64,000 nucleotides of DNA, taken from NCBI GenBank assembly GCA_947396885.1, contig OX377205.1, positions 60,794,969 to 60,858,968 on the forward strand, written 5' to 3'. The notes below the pieces were generated by a model. It made no database searches, was not told the origin of the DNA, and worked only from the letters and a program-made list of their open reading frames with translations. A program made the translations under genes and the position numbers. Below, piece by piece: positions 33,434 through 44,896 of this stretch. The stretch comes from Heligmosomoides polygyrus polygyrus. Taxonomy: Eukaryota > Nematoda > Chromadorea > Rhabditida > Heligmosomidae. Each line of letters opens with the position of its first letter. The first letter of the stretch is position 1.

Positions 33434-33819
33434 TGTTGTGGATACCCAACTAGGGACTACATTCATGAATGTATATTGTAGTATAATGTAGGCCAAATAG
33501 GAATGAATGATATGACTTATCATACTTAGCACTCTAGGATAAGTGTCATTCAGTAACATCCACAGGCATAACTTAGGGGTACCGCAAGTAGGTAATAGAG
33601 ATTGCGCTCAAGTAGTTCACTCTAGGCGCGGTGCCCCCTTTCACGACCAGAGGTACTTGGCCCCATCGGCTAACAATCGGAGATATTTGTAGCTCCGCCC
33701 CTGCATATTGTCTATATAACCTGCTGTGATGTGATATTCGCGTTGTGCTCTGAGAGTTATAAAGTGATAAATCACTTATTACAATTGACTACAGACGCAT
33801 CCGTTGGTGAACCACCAAA
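33434..33819 (+). repeat. BEL copy 2, 5' LTR
   Basis: 386 bp with a short deletion compared with the copy 1 LTRs. Followed by TTGGTACATCAGCCG, the primer-site-like sequence, at 33,820-33,848. Confidence 0.88.
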
Positions 33820-34410
33820 TTGGTACATCAGCCGTGGATTCAAACCCACGCAGAAGTTTCTGCGCTAGCTCTCCCCAGTGAGAGACAGAAACTAAAGTTA
33901 CTCCAGTAAGCGTTCCTCGGGGAACCACGAGAACTTTAAGAATGTCTTCCTACCGTGTTCTCTCAGGAGAGCCCTGGAAGCAACTGAAATCGCTAGGGAA
34001 AGAGGCTTTCAAAAGTTTTTCATTAAGCGTTCCTCAGGGGACCAGGAAAACTTCAAAGACTTCCTACCGCGTTCTCTCAGGAGAACCCTGGAAGCAACTG
34101 AAACATCTTTCCATCGCTAGGAAAAGAAGAATTCAAAAAAGCACTCTATTAAGTGTTCCTCGGGGAACCAGGAGTTCTTTCAAAGCCTTCCTTTCCGAGG
34201 AAGCAAAAAGTTTCTTTCTAACTCATTGGAAAGAGATTAAATCAGCAGTTCTTTCTGGTTAAACCTCAACAGAGGGGCCAATAGAAATTGCTGAAAAAGC
34301 TCGCTCATTGTGCGAATTCTCATCTGAGAGAGCCGGAAGAGCAAGGAAAAGACCCGCGTGGCAGGAAAAGAGTTCTAATTCGAACCAAAGGAAGTAAATT
34401 CTAAGGTGAA

Positions 34411-35382
34411 AATGGCTAAAATACAGGTCCACAAGACAAAGATGACGAAGGATTGCGGACTGATCAAGAAAAGCGAGCCAGAGGTTAACCGTCTCGACCA
34501 AGCGTTCTCATTTCCGCAAGAAAGGAAGGAATACAGCTGAACCACCTGAGGAGAACGGTAATGAGCAACAAGCAGTACCACGACAACTGCTTAAAGGAAG
34601 CCATCGAAATTATTAATTCACGTCCCGATGAGAAAAAACGTGAAAAGCTCATGACGGATTTAAATGACCACTTGCAAGCAGAATCAAACGAGCTTGACAT
34701 CACGGTCATGCGATGGCAGAATAAAGTGGACTTCAGAAAGGATGAACTGTCTCAGCAAACAGTTTTAATTGCCAGCTGTCAGGAAGGTAGCAACGGTAAC
34801 TGTACTGTCACTGGCAAAGGTGGCAGCAATTCCACATCGACAAATGGAGCCCCACCTCCACAGGAACGCAATGTCGCGCTCAGGCGACCACTCCTCGAGA
34901 TTCCAAATTTCTCAGGAGACCTTAGAGAGTTCAACGCCTTCTGGCCGGTATTCGAGACACTCATACACAATGATGCCAGTCTAACTGACCAGGAAAAGTT
35001 TTTGTTCTTGAAGCAAGCTCTTAAAGGCGAAGCTGCAGCATCCATCACATACGTTCCCGTGATTGGGGAAAAGTACTGCGTAGCCGTCAACATCCTCAAG
35101 AAACAGTACGACAGATCGGCAATGATGGCAGATATACTTATAAGCGAGATCGAAAAAATCCCGCATGCTCACGACACACCCAAGAGCTGCCATGACACCC
35201 TATCTGCCATCACATCACGGATCATACACCTGGAGCAAACCGGTGTATCAATCAAGACGGACCGAGTATGGCGCCGCCTAATTCTCTCGAAATTCACGGA
35301 ATACATCTGCAGCAGGGTAATAAGGAAGGAGAGCAAAACTGGCATACCACTAGAAGTGAATGATATAATTAGATTAGATTAG
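34411..35382 (+). pseudogene. BEL copy 2 Gag N-terminal region, broken
   Basis: It starts at ATG 34,411 (MAKIQVHKTKMTK). A deletion near 34,530 removes about 30 bases and the frame. A 273-codon frame then opens (34,561-35,382) covering the Gag core, with LLEIPNFSGDLREFNAFWP and FLKQALKGEAAASITY, and it is open where copy 1 is frameshifted. It is stopped by the 146-bp retroposon at 35,371. Confidence 0.8.
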
Positions 35383-35691
35383 ATTTATTACACGAGGGTA
35401 TCGTGCGTTAACACAACCAACCGATGAACATAACATGAAACCGTGAACGAATATTACCTGCTAAAACAGTAAAAACAATGCAGTATAATTAATATAAATG
35501 ATAGTATATTAGTATAATATAATTGAAGCTGTTGATGAGATTGTTACTCTACAGGAAACGACTGAGCTCACAACGGCAACCTTATTCGGAACCTATCCCC
35601 AAGAAACTGACGACGACCGGTTCTCAAGGCAAAACGAGCCACACCAGATCGAGCTTCGCTCCTCTTGGAACAAATTGCTGCCTCTTAGCCT

Positions 35692-36483
35692 TTGTGGCGA
35701 TACACATCGACCATGGTACTGCACAACGTTCACAATTCCCGAAATGAAGCTAGGCAACGAAAGCTTTGCTGGAAATGCTTCAGGAAAGGACACACCTCGA
35801 AATCCTGGAAAATCCTTGGTCCTTGCCCAAGATGTCGGGAGGATCATCATTCATCTTTATGCACTTCAATCACAAGTGGAGAGAGACAGACAAACTGCAC
35901 TAGCGGAGCGCAAAACTACTCGCCAACAATAGTCCATCAAGGAGCAGTATCCGTTGCAGTATCATCGAAGAACAGCTGCTCCAGGCGACATGCAAAAGGA
36001 AATCGAGAATCACTTCGAAATATCAAACGATGTGAAGCAGCTCATTTCACAGATATAGCCATCGGACCAAAGCGATCGACAATCAGTCAACGTGTGCCAC
36101 AAATGGTCTCGGCATTGATATTCAACGAACCAGAGGTAGATTACCAACCGGTAACTATCCTGATTGACTCTGGCGCCCAAAGAGCTTTCATAAAAAGGAA
36201 ACTTCAAGGGGAATTGAAGCTTCCAACTAAGGGCTCAACTTCCTTCACAAATACAGGAATGGGAGAGCTTCAGGAAACTTACGAATCCACGGAAGTCAAC
36301 ATAACCCTGAAGAACCTTCGCACAGGCATGAAGCTAAAGCGAATACCAGTCTTCACCAAGGAGAAGATGACCGCCCATCGAGCATCGCAAGGCTGTCCCC
36401 AGCTGATAAGAAATTCATCAAGGAGAAAAAACTTTCTATCGCTCAAAGAAGTTTTCATTCCAAGAAGGTTTCTCCCGATATAA
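35692..36483 (+). CDS. BEL copy 2 zinc knuckles plus aspartic protease
   Basis: An open 263-codon stretch. It starts with the knuckle LCWKCFRKGHTSKSW (last Cys replaced by Trp) and CPRCREDHHSSLC. After a linker it reads VTILIDSGAQRAFIKRKL, the active-site DSG motif of a retropepsin-like protease that would cut the polyprotein. The end of the frame diverges after about residue 220 through an insertion relative to copy 1. It retains the catalytic Asp that copy 1 lost. Confidence 0.7.
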   Translation: MWRYTSTMVLHNVHNSRNEARQRKLCWKCFRKGHTSKSWKILGPCPRCREDHHSSLCTSITSGERQTNCTSGAQNYSPTIVHQGAVSVAVSSKNSCSRRHAKGNRESLRNIKRCEAAHFTDIAIGPKRSTISQRVPQMVSALIFNEPEVDYQPVTILIDSGAQRAFIKRKLQGELKLPTKGSTSFTNTGMGELQETYESTEVNITLKNLRTGMKLKRIPVFTKEKMTAHRASQGCPQLIRNSSRRKNFLSLKEVFIPRRFLPI

Positions 36484-36571
36484 TAGTTGGGCAAGACCTC
36501 ATAAAGCAGGTCATTCGATATGATAAACTGATTCAATGTATCCATCCTAAGCATGATGCCGCACCCAGATC

Positions 36572-39500
36572 TTCTTCTTCTTCAGCGTTTGTCCCGCATC
36601 CGCTCGTGGCAGGGTCCGCTATTCTGGTGTCATGACGCCACCTTTCCCGATCCAGCGCTAGATCAGGGTGGACACCAGCTACTTTCAAGTCCATATGTAA
36701 CGTATCAGCCCATCGCTGCTTCGGGCGCCCTCTAGGCCGCTTTCCTATTACCTCGAAGTTAGGGCCTGTCTTGCGAACGCTGTCTTTCCTTCCACGCAGA
36801 ACGTGGCCGTACCATCGTAAGCGAGCTTCGCGCATCTTGTCCGCTATCGGCACGACACCGAACTTCTGCCGAATGACATCGTTTCGGATGCGGTCCATGC
36901 GCGTGACGCCAGCCGTCCAGCGCAGCATCTTCGTCTCCATGAGCTGAGGCGCGTTTCAACTTCCTTGGTCGCTGGACAACACTCAGCGCCGTACATTGCT
37001 ACCGGCCGGACGACTGCCCTGTAGATTTTCGACTTCAGCTGCTCTGGTATCTTCCTATCGCAGAGCACGCCAGTCAACGAACGCCACTTGGACCAAGCTG
37101 CACTCACGCGTGAATTCACTTCAACCATCAGTTTGCCGTCAGACGCGACTGCTGATCCCAGGTACTTAAAGACCGCAGTGCGTGGAAGCTCGATGCCGTT
37201 AACCTTGATGGAGCTGGACTCGGTAACGTCCGTCGTTAGGTATTCGGTCTTCTTCACGTTCAGTTTGAGTCCAAACCGCTCCAAGCGATCACACCAAGCT
37301 TGCACCTCTCGCTCAAGTTCACCTTTATCCTCGCTAGCGAGCATCACGTCGTCGGCATAAAGCAACGTCCAAGGAAAAGGCTTCTGAATATCTCGTGTGG
37401 TGGCATCCATGACGACAACAAAGAGGAGTGGGAAAAGCTCAGAACCCTGGTGTACCCCGACAGAGATGGGGAACTCCATCAAGATTCCAGCTGCAGCTTG
37501 AACTCGACTCTTTGGACAGGAATAGAGAATTCGCACTCTATAAGCTCTTCAGGAACTCCATGTTGACGCAGGGCGTACCATATCACCTCACGCGGTACAC
37601 GGTCAAAGGCCTTCTCCAAGTCGAGAAAGGCGATATGCACTGGTCTCTGTTTCTCGCGATGCTTCTCTATCAGGAGGCGGCGCCGTGAATGGCATCAACG
37701 GTGCCACAGCCAGCCACGAAGCCACACTGATTGCTGGAAAGCTGGACGATGTCCCGAATTCGTCCGTCGACAATTCGCTCAAAGATCTTCATGCTATGCG
37801 AAAGAAAACGAACTGGACGGCAGCTGGAGCAGTCTGCAGAACTGTCCTTCTTCCAAATCGGAATCGTCGTACTTTTGCGCCAACTCTCAGGGACTTTCTT
37901 CTCCGCCACAACCTGATTAAAGAACTTGGCCAACCACTCAGCAGGGTACTAGTACTTGGACTTCCATAAATCAGCTGTCACGTCATCGGGCCCAGTCGCT
38001 TTGCTTGGCCTCATCTTCTTCAAAGCCGCTTCAATCTCCTCCACGGTGATCATTTGAACGGGGTCGTGGGTTGGAGCCGTAGAAGGGATGGCTGGATGAG
38101 GAAATTCTACCGTAGAAACTTCCTCAAAGTAGTCGCGCCATCGCTTCAATGCCTTCTTGCGGTCCATAAGAAGACGGCCAATCTCATCATTGATGCCGAA
38201 AAACTTTTCAATGTCCTCGGTCTGCCGATGGCGAAACTTTGCAAGTCGGTACAGATACCGCTCACCATCGCGTGACTCGAGCTTCTCGTTGACATCTCCA
38301 TAATGAGTGGCTTTTGCAACAGCCACGGGCTTCTTTGCAGCCTTCTTCGCTTCTTGGTACTTCCGCCAGTTATCGGCTGTCTTTTCGCCGAGAAACACGT
38401 GATAGAGCGACTTCTTCTCTCGCACTTTTGCTTTCACGTCATCTGTCCACACCCATGCCTGCTTGTCAACCTTCCGTCGCCCAGGCTTCGTAATGCCGAG
38501 TTCCGACTGTGGAGCTTGACGAATCGCGTCGGTCCTCTTATTCCAAGTTTCGTCGACAGTCGTGACTGTCGGTAACCGCACCCGAGAAATCACAGCTGCT
38601 TCCTTCTCTCTCATTCGCCACCACTTGATTCTTGCTTCACCGCATCGCTCGACCTGCTTCAACCTCGGAGAGGCGATCTTCAAAGTGCAGATCAGCGGTC
38701 GGTGCCGTGGGGCGACCGTCTCATACGGCAGGATCTTCGCGTCTGTGACAAGACTCCGGTCGCGATCTCTCACAAGGACAAAGTCTATCTGAGACTTGGA
38801 GCTCCCACTGTAGTACGAGACAATGTGCGAATCGCGTTCTCGGAAAACGGTGTTCACAATGGTGAGGCTATGCGATTCCGCATACTGAAGAATACGCTCA
38901 CCATCGGCGTTACGAGACCCGTATCCGAAACCACCATGACCGCTGTACCCATCCTTCGTAGCACCTACGTGCCCATTGAGGTCACCAGCGACTATGATGA
39001 CATCTTTCGACGGTACCTCTGCTGTCTTCTCATCAAGCAGGTTCCAAAACTCATCCTTGGCGAGTCTGCGGAGCATACGCAGAGAAGAAATGATAGAGTC
39101 GCTCCTTAGCGGCGACAACGATCTTCATCAATCGATCGTCAAAGCGCTCGACGCTTACAATCGAGTCACGAAATCGTTCGGAGACGATTATTCCGACGCC
39201 ACTGGTGGTCCTGGGACTTCCACATAGAACGGCCTTAAAGCCACGCCCTATGTCGCTTGACTTGCGGCAGGACCACCTCGTCTCCTGCACCGCACAGAGA
39301 TCAACTCTTCTACGCTCCAGTGCTTCAACCAACTCACACGAGCGCCCCGTCAACGTACCCACATTCAGCGTTGCCACGCGGGTCCTGCTTACGTTACGGG
39401 ACTTTCGGACTAGCTCAGTTGCCCCCCCCCCCCTATGCCGTCCTCGCATCAGGGACCCTCGCATACTTTTCACACTCGCCGGGCTTTGCGAGTGCGCGTC

Positions 39501-39689
39501 GGCTCCCCCGGACGCCGTAGCACTATCTCGAAAAACCTTTAATGTCATGAACCATGTTATGTGACATGGGTGTTCGTAGGCCGGCCTGCCACAAGGGCCT
39601 GTCGCCTGCAATCGAATATCCGTGCTCGGCTTAGCTCGCAGAGCGGGCAGTTTCCAGTGGCACCAGGTGGAGGAACGGACATCGCCACC
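36572..39689 (-). mobile_element. RTE-D, full-length RTE inside the BEL element
   Basis: A 3,118-bp element with its (GAA)n tail at 36,572, flanked by a 16-base duplication (36,556-36,571 and 39,690-39,705, one mismatch). The same duplication borders the 141-bp scar in copy 1. This is the best guide to the uninterrupted RTE family structure here. Confidence 0.92.
36590..39640 (-). pseudogene. RTE-D endonuclease/reverse transcriptase ORF, broken
   Basis: In order from the 5' side: RVATLNVGTLTG and VQETRW (frame 39,051-39,716), a small deletion of about 25 bases near 39,062, then 37,949-39,118 with AGDLNGHVGA, SQIDFVLVRDRD and HRPLICTLK, and the start of the reverse transcriptase. A stop near 37,945 and further shifts at about 37,680 and 37,540 follow. 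YADDVMLA is at about 37,355. The C-terminal RGRPKQRWADTL is in the frame 36,533-36,940. At least four lesions. Confidence 0.85.
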
Positions 39690-39705
39690 ATGCCACACCC
39701 AGATC

Positions 39706-40317
39706 AAAGCAGCCAATTACAATTGGCAGCGAACACGCTATGTGCGATTAAACGAATACAAGACTGCGTGAATAAGATTATAGCCGAATCAACTACGGAG
39801 TCAAATGTAGCTAAGGACGCCAAAAATGCAGAGGTTCAACCGCCTTTTCAATCTTCTGCTATGAGCCATGACACTAAATGGATGAAGGAAATTGGGAATC
39901 TCACGATGATTCCGGTGACTGATAATCTGGAACGACTACATGCTACTGGAAGCGCCGGATTTCACCAGCTTCACCGATGTTACCATGCAAGAATGAAAAC
40001 GTCCCCAAGTGGTAACGAAAACTACGCCTCAACCAGCTGGAAAAATATGGAGACCAAAAACTATCCACCATGGAAACACGTACCAGAAGGAAGACCATAA
40101 TCTCGACAACTCAGCATCTTCCGTTCTTCAAAAACTGCGCTTCAACTTCATCCAAGGACTTCGGAAGGAAGGCGACTTATTGAAAATTCTGAATCTACCG
40201 AATTCGAAAATTTGTTGTCCCTGATTGTGTGTTAATTATCTGTCATATCATGCAATTCACTCTTCGGTATCACAATGTTGTATTTCTAGCGCTACCGCTA
40301 CTTGCCCCTCGCCCCAG
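39706..40317 (+). pseudogene. BEL copy 2 unrecognised 3' region
   Basis: The counterpart of 10,953-11,564. The frame 39,561-40,100 reads through from RTE-D's 5' end. The BEL-derived part includes QLQLAANTLCAIKRIQDC and MIPVTDNLERLHATGS. No pol motifs. Confidence 0.4.
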
Positions 40318-40466
40318 TGTTGTGGATACCCAACTAGGGACTACATTCATGAATGTATATTGTAGTATAATGTAGACCAAATAGGAATGAACGATATGAC
40401 ATATCATACTTAGATGAGCACTCTAGGATAAGTGTCATTCAGTAACATCCACAGGCATAACTTAGG
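40318..40466 (+). repeat. BEL copy 2, truncated 3' LTR
   Basis: The first 149 bp of the LTR, ending at CATAACTTAGG. The remaining two thirds are replaced by an RTE fragment. Confidence 0.85.
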
Positions 40467-40675
40467 TAGGGATCGTGACCGAAGTCTCGTCACAGGCGCG
40501 AAAGTCGTGCCGTATGAGACAGTCGCCCCACAGCATCGACCGCTGATCTGTACTTTGAAGATCGCTCCTCCGGGGCTGAAGCAGGTCGAGCGATGCGGTG
40601 CATCAAGAATCAAGTGGTGGCCAATGAGAGAGAAGGAAGCAGCTGATTTTTCGCGTGCGGTTACTGACAGCCAAG
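40467..40675 (+). mobile_element. RTE fragment (endonuclease end)
   Basis: A 208-bp piece of the RTE-B type covering the DRDRSLVT to HRPLICTLK part of the endonuclease. It is truncated at both ends and has no tail, so it came by rearrangement rather than by its own insertion. Confidence 0.75.
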
Positions 40676-42090
40676 AAATTAAAATAGAGCTTGGAACCCT
40701 CCACAAAGAAACAATCAGGGTTCTCAAAACTTGGAGCCTAGAGCCTGGAACCCCCCACAAAGAAACAATCAGGGATCTCAAAACCAGACTAGACCGCAGA
40801 ACAATCGTAATAGTGAACGGCGTAACCAAAATGTCAGGTTTCCCAACAATAATACCCAAACGTTCGCCGAGGTTGAGCAACCGACCTCGACTGCGAATGG
40901 AATTATCACCTCGCAACTGATCCTAATGACGGCCGAGGGCAACATATGGAACAATCGAAAAGAGCAGTATGATAAAGCTCTATTCTTCTTCGATTCCGGC
41001 GCTCAGAAAACCGTTATAGAAGAATCCCTAGCTGCGGATCTAGGCCTTCCACGAGAAACTACTGAAATATGTACAATGTCTGGAATTGGAGGACACATCG
41101 AAAGGTTTGAAAGCCATATCGTGAATGTCAAAGTAGGAACAGCCTTTGGCGAACAACTAGAGCTCAAATTTCAAACAAAACCCGTTATTACCAACGGCTT
41201 TCCAAGTGTGAAACTAGCTCAATCAGATATAGAATTCTTGAAAGCAAATAATCTATGCCTCGCCAATTCCAAATTGCGCGGAGAACATCAAATACCGCAT
41301 GTTCTAGTTGGCCTAGACTACTTCCACGATTTAGTTACTAGCCCAACTTGTGGGATGAGAACCCCTACAGGTTTACATATATCGAAAACCGTTTTTGGAC
41401 CGACAATATACGGTAAAGGAGTGTTATCATCAGAAATTCACAATCAAGTCTCTTATGGCATGACGGCAGTTTTCGAACCTACGGAGAGAGAAATTCTCCA
41501 GAAAATGTTCGAGCTGGAGGGCCTGGGAATTTCTAACGAAGAATCCCAACCAGATGACAAGGCTACAAAATACTTGGAGCAATATTCCAAGAAACTGTTA
41601 GTTAAAAATGGATATATAACAGCACCATTTCCTTTGAAAGATAACATCTCTGAATTGGAGGATAACTATTCAATTGCGATACGTCGGCTGGAGTAGCTAC
41701 AAAATTCGCTCCGACAGAACCCTCTACAGCGTAAGTGGTACTGTGATATACTACAAAATTACCAGCGGGAAGGAATGATGGAAACCTTTACCGCAGCCGA
41801 AGATAACTCGGAACATATTATATGCCCCACTCAGGTGTGTGGAAATCATCAAAAAAGGTTCCCCTCCGCATAGTATTCGATGCTTCATCAAAGCGGCGCA
41901 GAAAACTGTCTCTGAATGACGCAACTCACAAAGGAGAAGCGTTTGTAAACAAAATACACGATATTTTGCTGTCGTCCCGCAGTGGAAAAATCATACTGAT
42001 GTGCGACATAGAAGCCGCGTTCACTCAAATCCGCTTGCTGGACAGTCACAAAGACCTATGCCGATTTCTTTGGCTGAGAAACATGGACGC
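40676..42090 (+). pseudogene. BEL-3: protease and first half of reverse transcriptase
   Basis: A different BEL/Pao lineage. It starts with a repeated Asn/Pro/Gln-rich Gag tail (about 50-bp units at 40,692-40,790). The frame 40,731-41,696 holds FFDSGAQKTVIEESLA (protease active site), HVLVGLDYFHDL and TVFGPTIYGKG. After a short break around 41,700-41,820, 41,822-42,070 has [12 protein letters not shown] and [13 protein letters not shown] with DLCRFLW, reverse transcriptase motifs including the first catalytic Asp. It stops before the YVDD-type motif, so it is inactive. Confidence 0.8.
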
Positions 42091-42330
42091 TGCTCCTACA
42101 AGGGACGGGCATTTTACTGGGAGGTGCACGCGATTCCCTGATTCCGTCTGCTGGACGACGCAGGCATCGCGGCTCCTCTTATGTCTAAGGTGTCTGAAGC
42201 CCAGTCACCAAGACGACTGTGGTGTGAAGTGCGGGGGTTGTGGTCTCGACCACAACTCTCTGCTTTGCACCCAGCGTCGGGCCTTTAATGGGAACCCCAT
42301 GAAGCGCCCCCGCAATTAGCGGAGTTCCAA
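42091..42330 (+). pseudogene. Zinc-knuckle Gag piece fused to BEL-3
   Basis: The BEL-3 frame runs without a stop into [15 protein letters not shown] and [13 protein letters not shown], a Gag zinc-knuckle pair that belongs before, not after, the reverse transcriptase. This is a chimeric join of two element pieces. It ends at the stop codon near 42,317, followed by a C tract. Confidence 0.65.
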
Positions 42331-42404
42331 CTCCAGCTACTTCAACCCCCCCCCCCCCCCCTCATCGACAGCTGCAGTTCAACGTTCGACTACTACTCGA
42401 CTTC

Positions 42405-42640
42405 ACTCAATATGGGCAACGACGACGACGCTCGAGCTCGACCTCATGGGCAACCGATCAACGTCGACTTCATGGGCGGTCGACTTGAGATGGGCAACGT
42501 CGTCGTCGCTCAACAACTTCAACAAATATGGGCAACCGATCGACTTCATGGGCAGTCGACTTCAGATGGGCAACATCGATCATGGTCGCTCAACAACTTC
42601 ATATGGGCACCGTCGACCATGGTCATCGTCGTCGAATTTT
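42405..42640 (+). repeat. ATGGGCAAC-type tandem repeat
   Basis: Irregular tandem units built on ATGGGCAAC(C)G followed by TCGAC/TCGTCG steps, about seven to eight occurrences. It lies just downstream (on the minus strand) of the coiled-coil gene, whose last codons (GDDDIVGDDDI) come from a similar GACGACGAT repeat. Confidence 0.7.
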
Positions 42641-42668
42641 GCATGTCATGTCATGATTAATTGAATGT

Positions 42669-44896
42669 TTAAAATGTATTTCGTTTGGCCGGCGGAATAT
42701 CGTCGTCGCCAACGATATCGTCGTCGCCCACGATGCGACCTTTGTCGGCCGGCCCCAAGTCAAGGGTGGGCCCGGCACGCTTGCTACTGTCTTCAGATAA
42801 ACACGTTCTCTGCCAGGACTATCTCGTGCTCGTCTTCCTAAAAACCACTGAACCCCGATTCCTTGGACGCTAAGTCCTAATTTCCCCCATTGGTGTTAAT
42901 ACCTGTTACATGATACAAAGATCCTTTAAAACCAACAAAAAATGTGGAAGAGGTGTTCTTACCTGAGCACTGATAGACTCGGCAACCGTATCCTGCTCAG
43001 CAGTCAATTCGTCAACGGTTTTTTGCTGAACGAAACTTAAATCAAAAGAAGAAATACACAGTACTCTAAAGACAAAACACTGACAGACGAAAATTTGGAA
43101 TGGCAGGCATCACACACATATACAGCTGTTCAGGATTTCAAATGAATCCAGGGAGTAGGTAAAGAACTGATATTTGCTTACGCGTGTTTCCGTAATTGCG
43201 TATTGGCAGAAGGCAGAAGAAAAACACCATAGGGAGGGTGTTGCAGGAATAACCCAGAGAGGCCAGATGAGAGTCTGAAGAACAGCTTCGAGGACCTCCT
43301 CTCAACGGGACAGTCGGGAACAATGAATAGGCTCAGTAGAAAGTTTCGTTGACAAGACTATGAAGATGGATTAAACGGGGACCCTAATGCCACAATGCCA
43401 CAATTACGCCCGAAGGGCGGTGAAGAATATAAGGCGGATGATAAAGTTTTGCCCCTGTACCTACGCGAAACAGGGCCGCTCTTTCGGAAGTGTTCCGATT
43501 TCTTAAAGGAATGTATTGAACTGCCTTATCGACTCTGTGAAATGAAGGTAAATTTTAAAAACTCTCGCTCGCATTCCACTTCCAAGTGACATGGAAGCCT
43601 GACACGGATACGTTCCTCAAATAGATCCTAGACGACCTTGAAAACTAGAACTTCCTCGTCAGGATCCGCCTTTCTCGAGTGGACACGCTATAAGGATCAT
43701 TATGGTAGCGGAGAGCCTCCGGCAACTCACTTTATGCAATTCGGATCACAGATTTCTGTGCGCATTGTATTAGATAAATAAAATAAAACCCTCACAAGCT
43801 GAAGATCGGTGTTCTGATTGTTGAATTTCCGCATAACTCGGTGGAGTACGTATTGAGGTTTTTGCGTAGAATTCACTTGACCGAGCTCTTCTATGGGTAT
43901 TCGTGCAGCTGGCTTCCGTTCGTGACTGCGATCGACAATCCTGGAACAGAAACCTTATTTAGAAGTACAAGAAAGTAGAAGGAAAGACAAAGAATAAGGG
44001 TTACAATCCATGAATTTCACACAAAAGCGTACGCAATCTACTTCAGCGTGGGCCGAGAGCTGAGCAACCTGCGGCTGGATGATGCAATATCGATATTTCG
44101 ATGAACATTCGTACTTAAGTCCTTGCGAAGCACTAGATTATGAAAGTCAGCGATCGATCCCTTGCACTGCATCGGTAGTTCTCACAGTGCAGCCGTGCTT
44201 GGCGAAGAATCCTTGCGCGAAGTCCCGGCTTGTATGTGCGACGAGCCGCACAAAAAACTAGTTTGTGCGAACTCAAGTTATGCTCTCTTTCATATGCGCT
44301 ACAAGCATTCTAACTGGCAGTGCGAACGCCACTCAAAGAAAGCCTAGTCCTACCGGGCGGCTCGTTTTGCCATCATCGAATGCCTTTCAAGCCGCTCTTC
44401 CCATTGTTCTTTCTCAGTTCGCAGTTGAGCAATATAGGCGACAATGTGGTTTCGTCGCTGAGCGAGCTCCGCTTCCTAGAATTCAATTGCTATAAACGCT
44501 GCTAAGAAAGATTCCAGAAAACCAGCAAACCAAATCAGAAACAGAATTCTCTGCTAATGAGTCCGACAAAGGCGCTGGAATAACCATTGGAGACGCGCCG
44601 ACCATTTCCACTCTTATCTCGGACCTGCGACCCCTGATGGAGCGACGACGAGCCCGTGTGCCTTCCTGGAATGAAAAAAGGTCTTCATTCAAAACACTGA
44701 GTGCTAGTGTTGCTCTTTCACAGTCCTCCTTGTACGGTCAAACTACACGAAAGCGATTTCCTTCGTGAAATATGAGCTGGCTCTTTAAGTCACCGAAGTA
44801 CGGATGAGTTGCAGGCACTGTGTTGTTAAATGCAGGAAACCATTTGGCGACCATGTCGAGGGTGCTCCCGATAGCTTCAGTCAAAAAGCCACTCAT
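42669..44896 (-). CDS. Predicted six-exon coiled-coil protein, faintly Dsn1/Mis13-like
   Basis: Exons on the minus strand: 44,747-44,896; 44,531-44,665; 44,354-44,475; 43,796-43,940; 42,963-43,025; 42,669-42,809. All five introns are GT-AG, reading phase is kept across every junction, and acceptors such as TTTCATTCCAG and TTTCTGTTCCAG are nematode-like. The product is about 251 aa. It begins MSGFLTEAIGS. Exon 2 carries a basic segment (RARRRSIRGRRS) with RRRS/GRRS sites of Aurora-kinase type. Exon 3 is a strong coiled coil (VSDLEAELAQRR, QLRTEKEQWEERLE). Exons 4-5 give a second helix (YVLHRVMRKFNNQ, then VDELTAEQDTVAE). The tail is acidic (GDDDIVGDDDIPPAKR). An alternative start is ATG 44,960 with a 79-bp intron. 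The basic Ser/Arg block followed by two helices recalls the kinetochore protein Dsn1, but part of that family's usual domain would be missing. The gene seems sound; the family is a guess. Confidence 0.6.

Larger units (their letters stand above)
27540..40466 (+). repeat. Segmental duplication, right copy
   Basis: This is the counterpart of the left copy at the start of the window. It lacks RTE-A: at 32,033-32,045 the undisturbed 13-base target is seen, giving an empty-site/filled-site pair. It has gained a BEL element at 27,653-30,618 inside the shared poly(C) repeat. It ends abruptly inside the 3' LTR of its BEL element at about 40,466, where an RTE fragment takes over. Confidence 0.85.
33434..40466 (+). 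mobile_element. BEL/Pao pol-less copy 2 with internal RTE-D
   Basis: The right-hand duplicate of the element at 7,677. The 5' LTR is 33,434-33,819 (386 bp). The 3' LTR (40,318-40,466) is cut off after about 149 bp by an RTE fragment. The interior includes leader repeats, gag, the small retroposon (35,371-35,516), protease, and the whole RTE-D (36,572-39,689) at the site where copy 1 has only a scar. No reverse transcriptase or integrase of its own. Confidence 0.88.

Noticed and set aside
42412..42660. 82-codon frame across the ATGGGCAAC tandem repeat
   Set aside because: Two overlapping frames are open because of the repeat itself, and the repeat lies in the 3' flank of the minus-strand gene.
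43185..43546. Two further minus-strand exon-like stretches (VDKAVQYIPLRN and a Trp-rich one) between exons 4 and 5 of the coiled-coil gene
   Set aside because: They have splice-like ends, but including them replaces a clean coiled-coil join by hydrophobic, Trp-rich residues. Kept as intron.
43395..43589. Plus-strand exon-like frame beginning MPQLRPKGGEEYK with a GTAAATT donor
   Set aside because: It lies inside the 770-bp intron of the minus-strand gene and no matching in-phase acceptor exon follows. The minus-strand model explains the region better.
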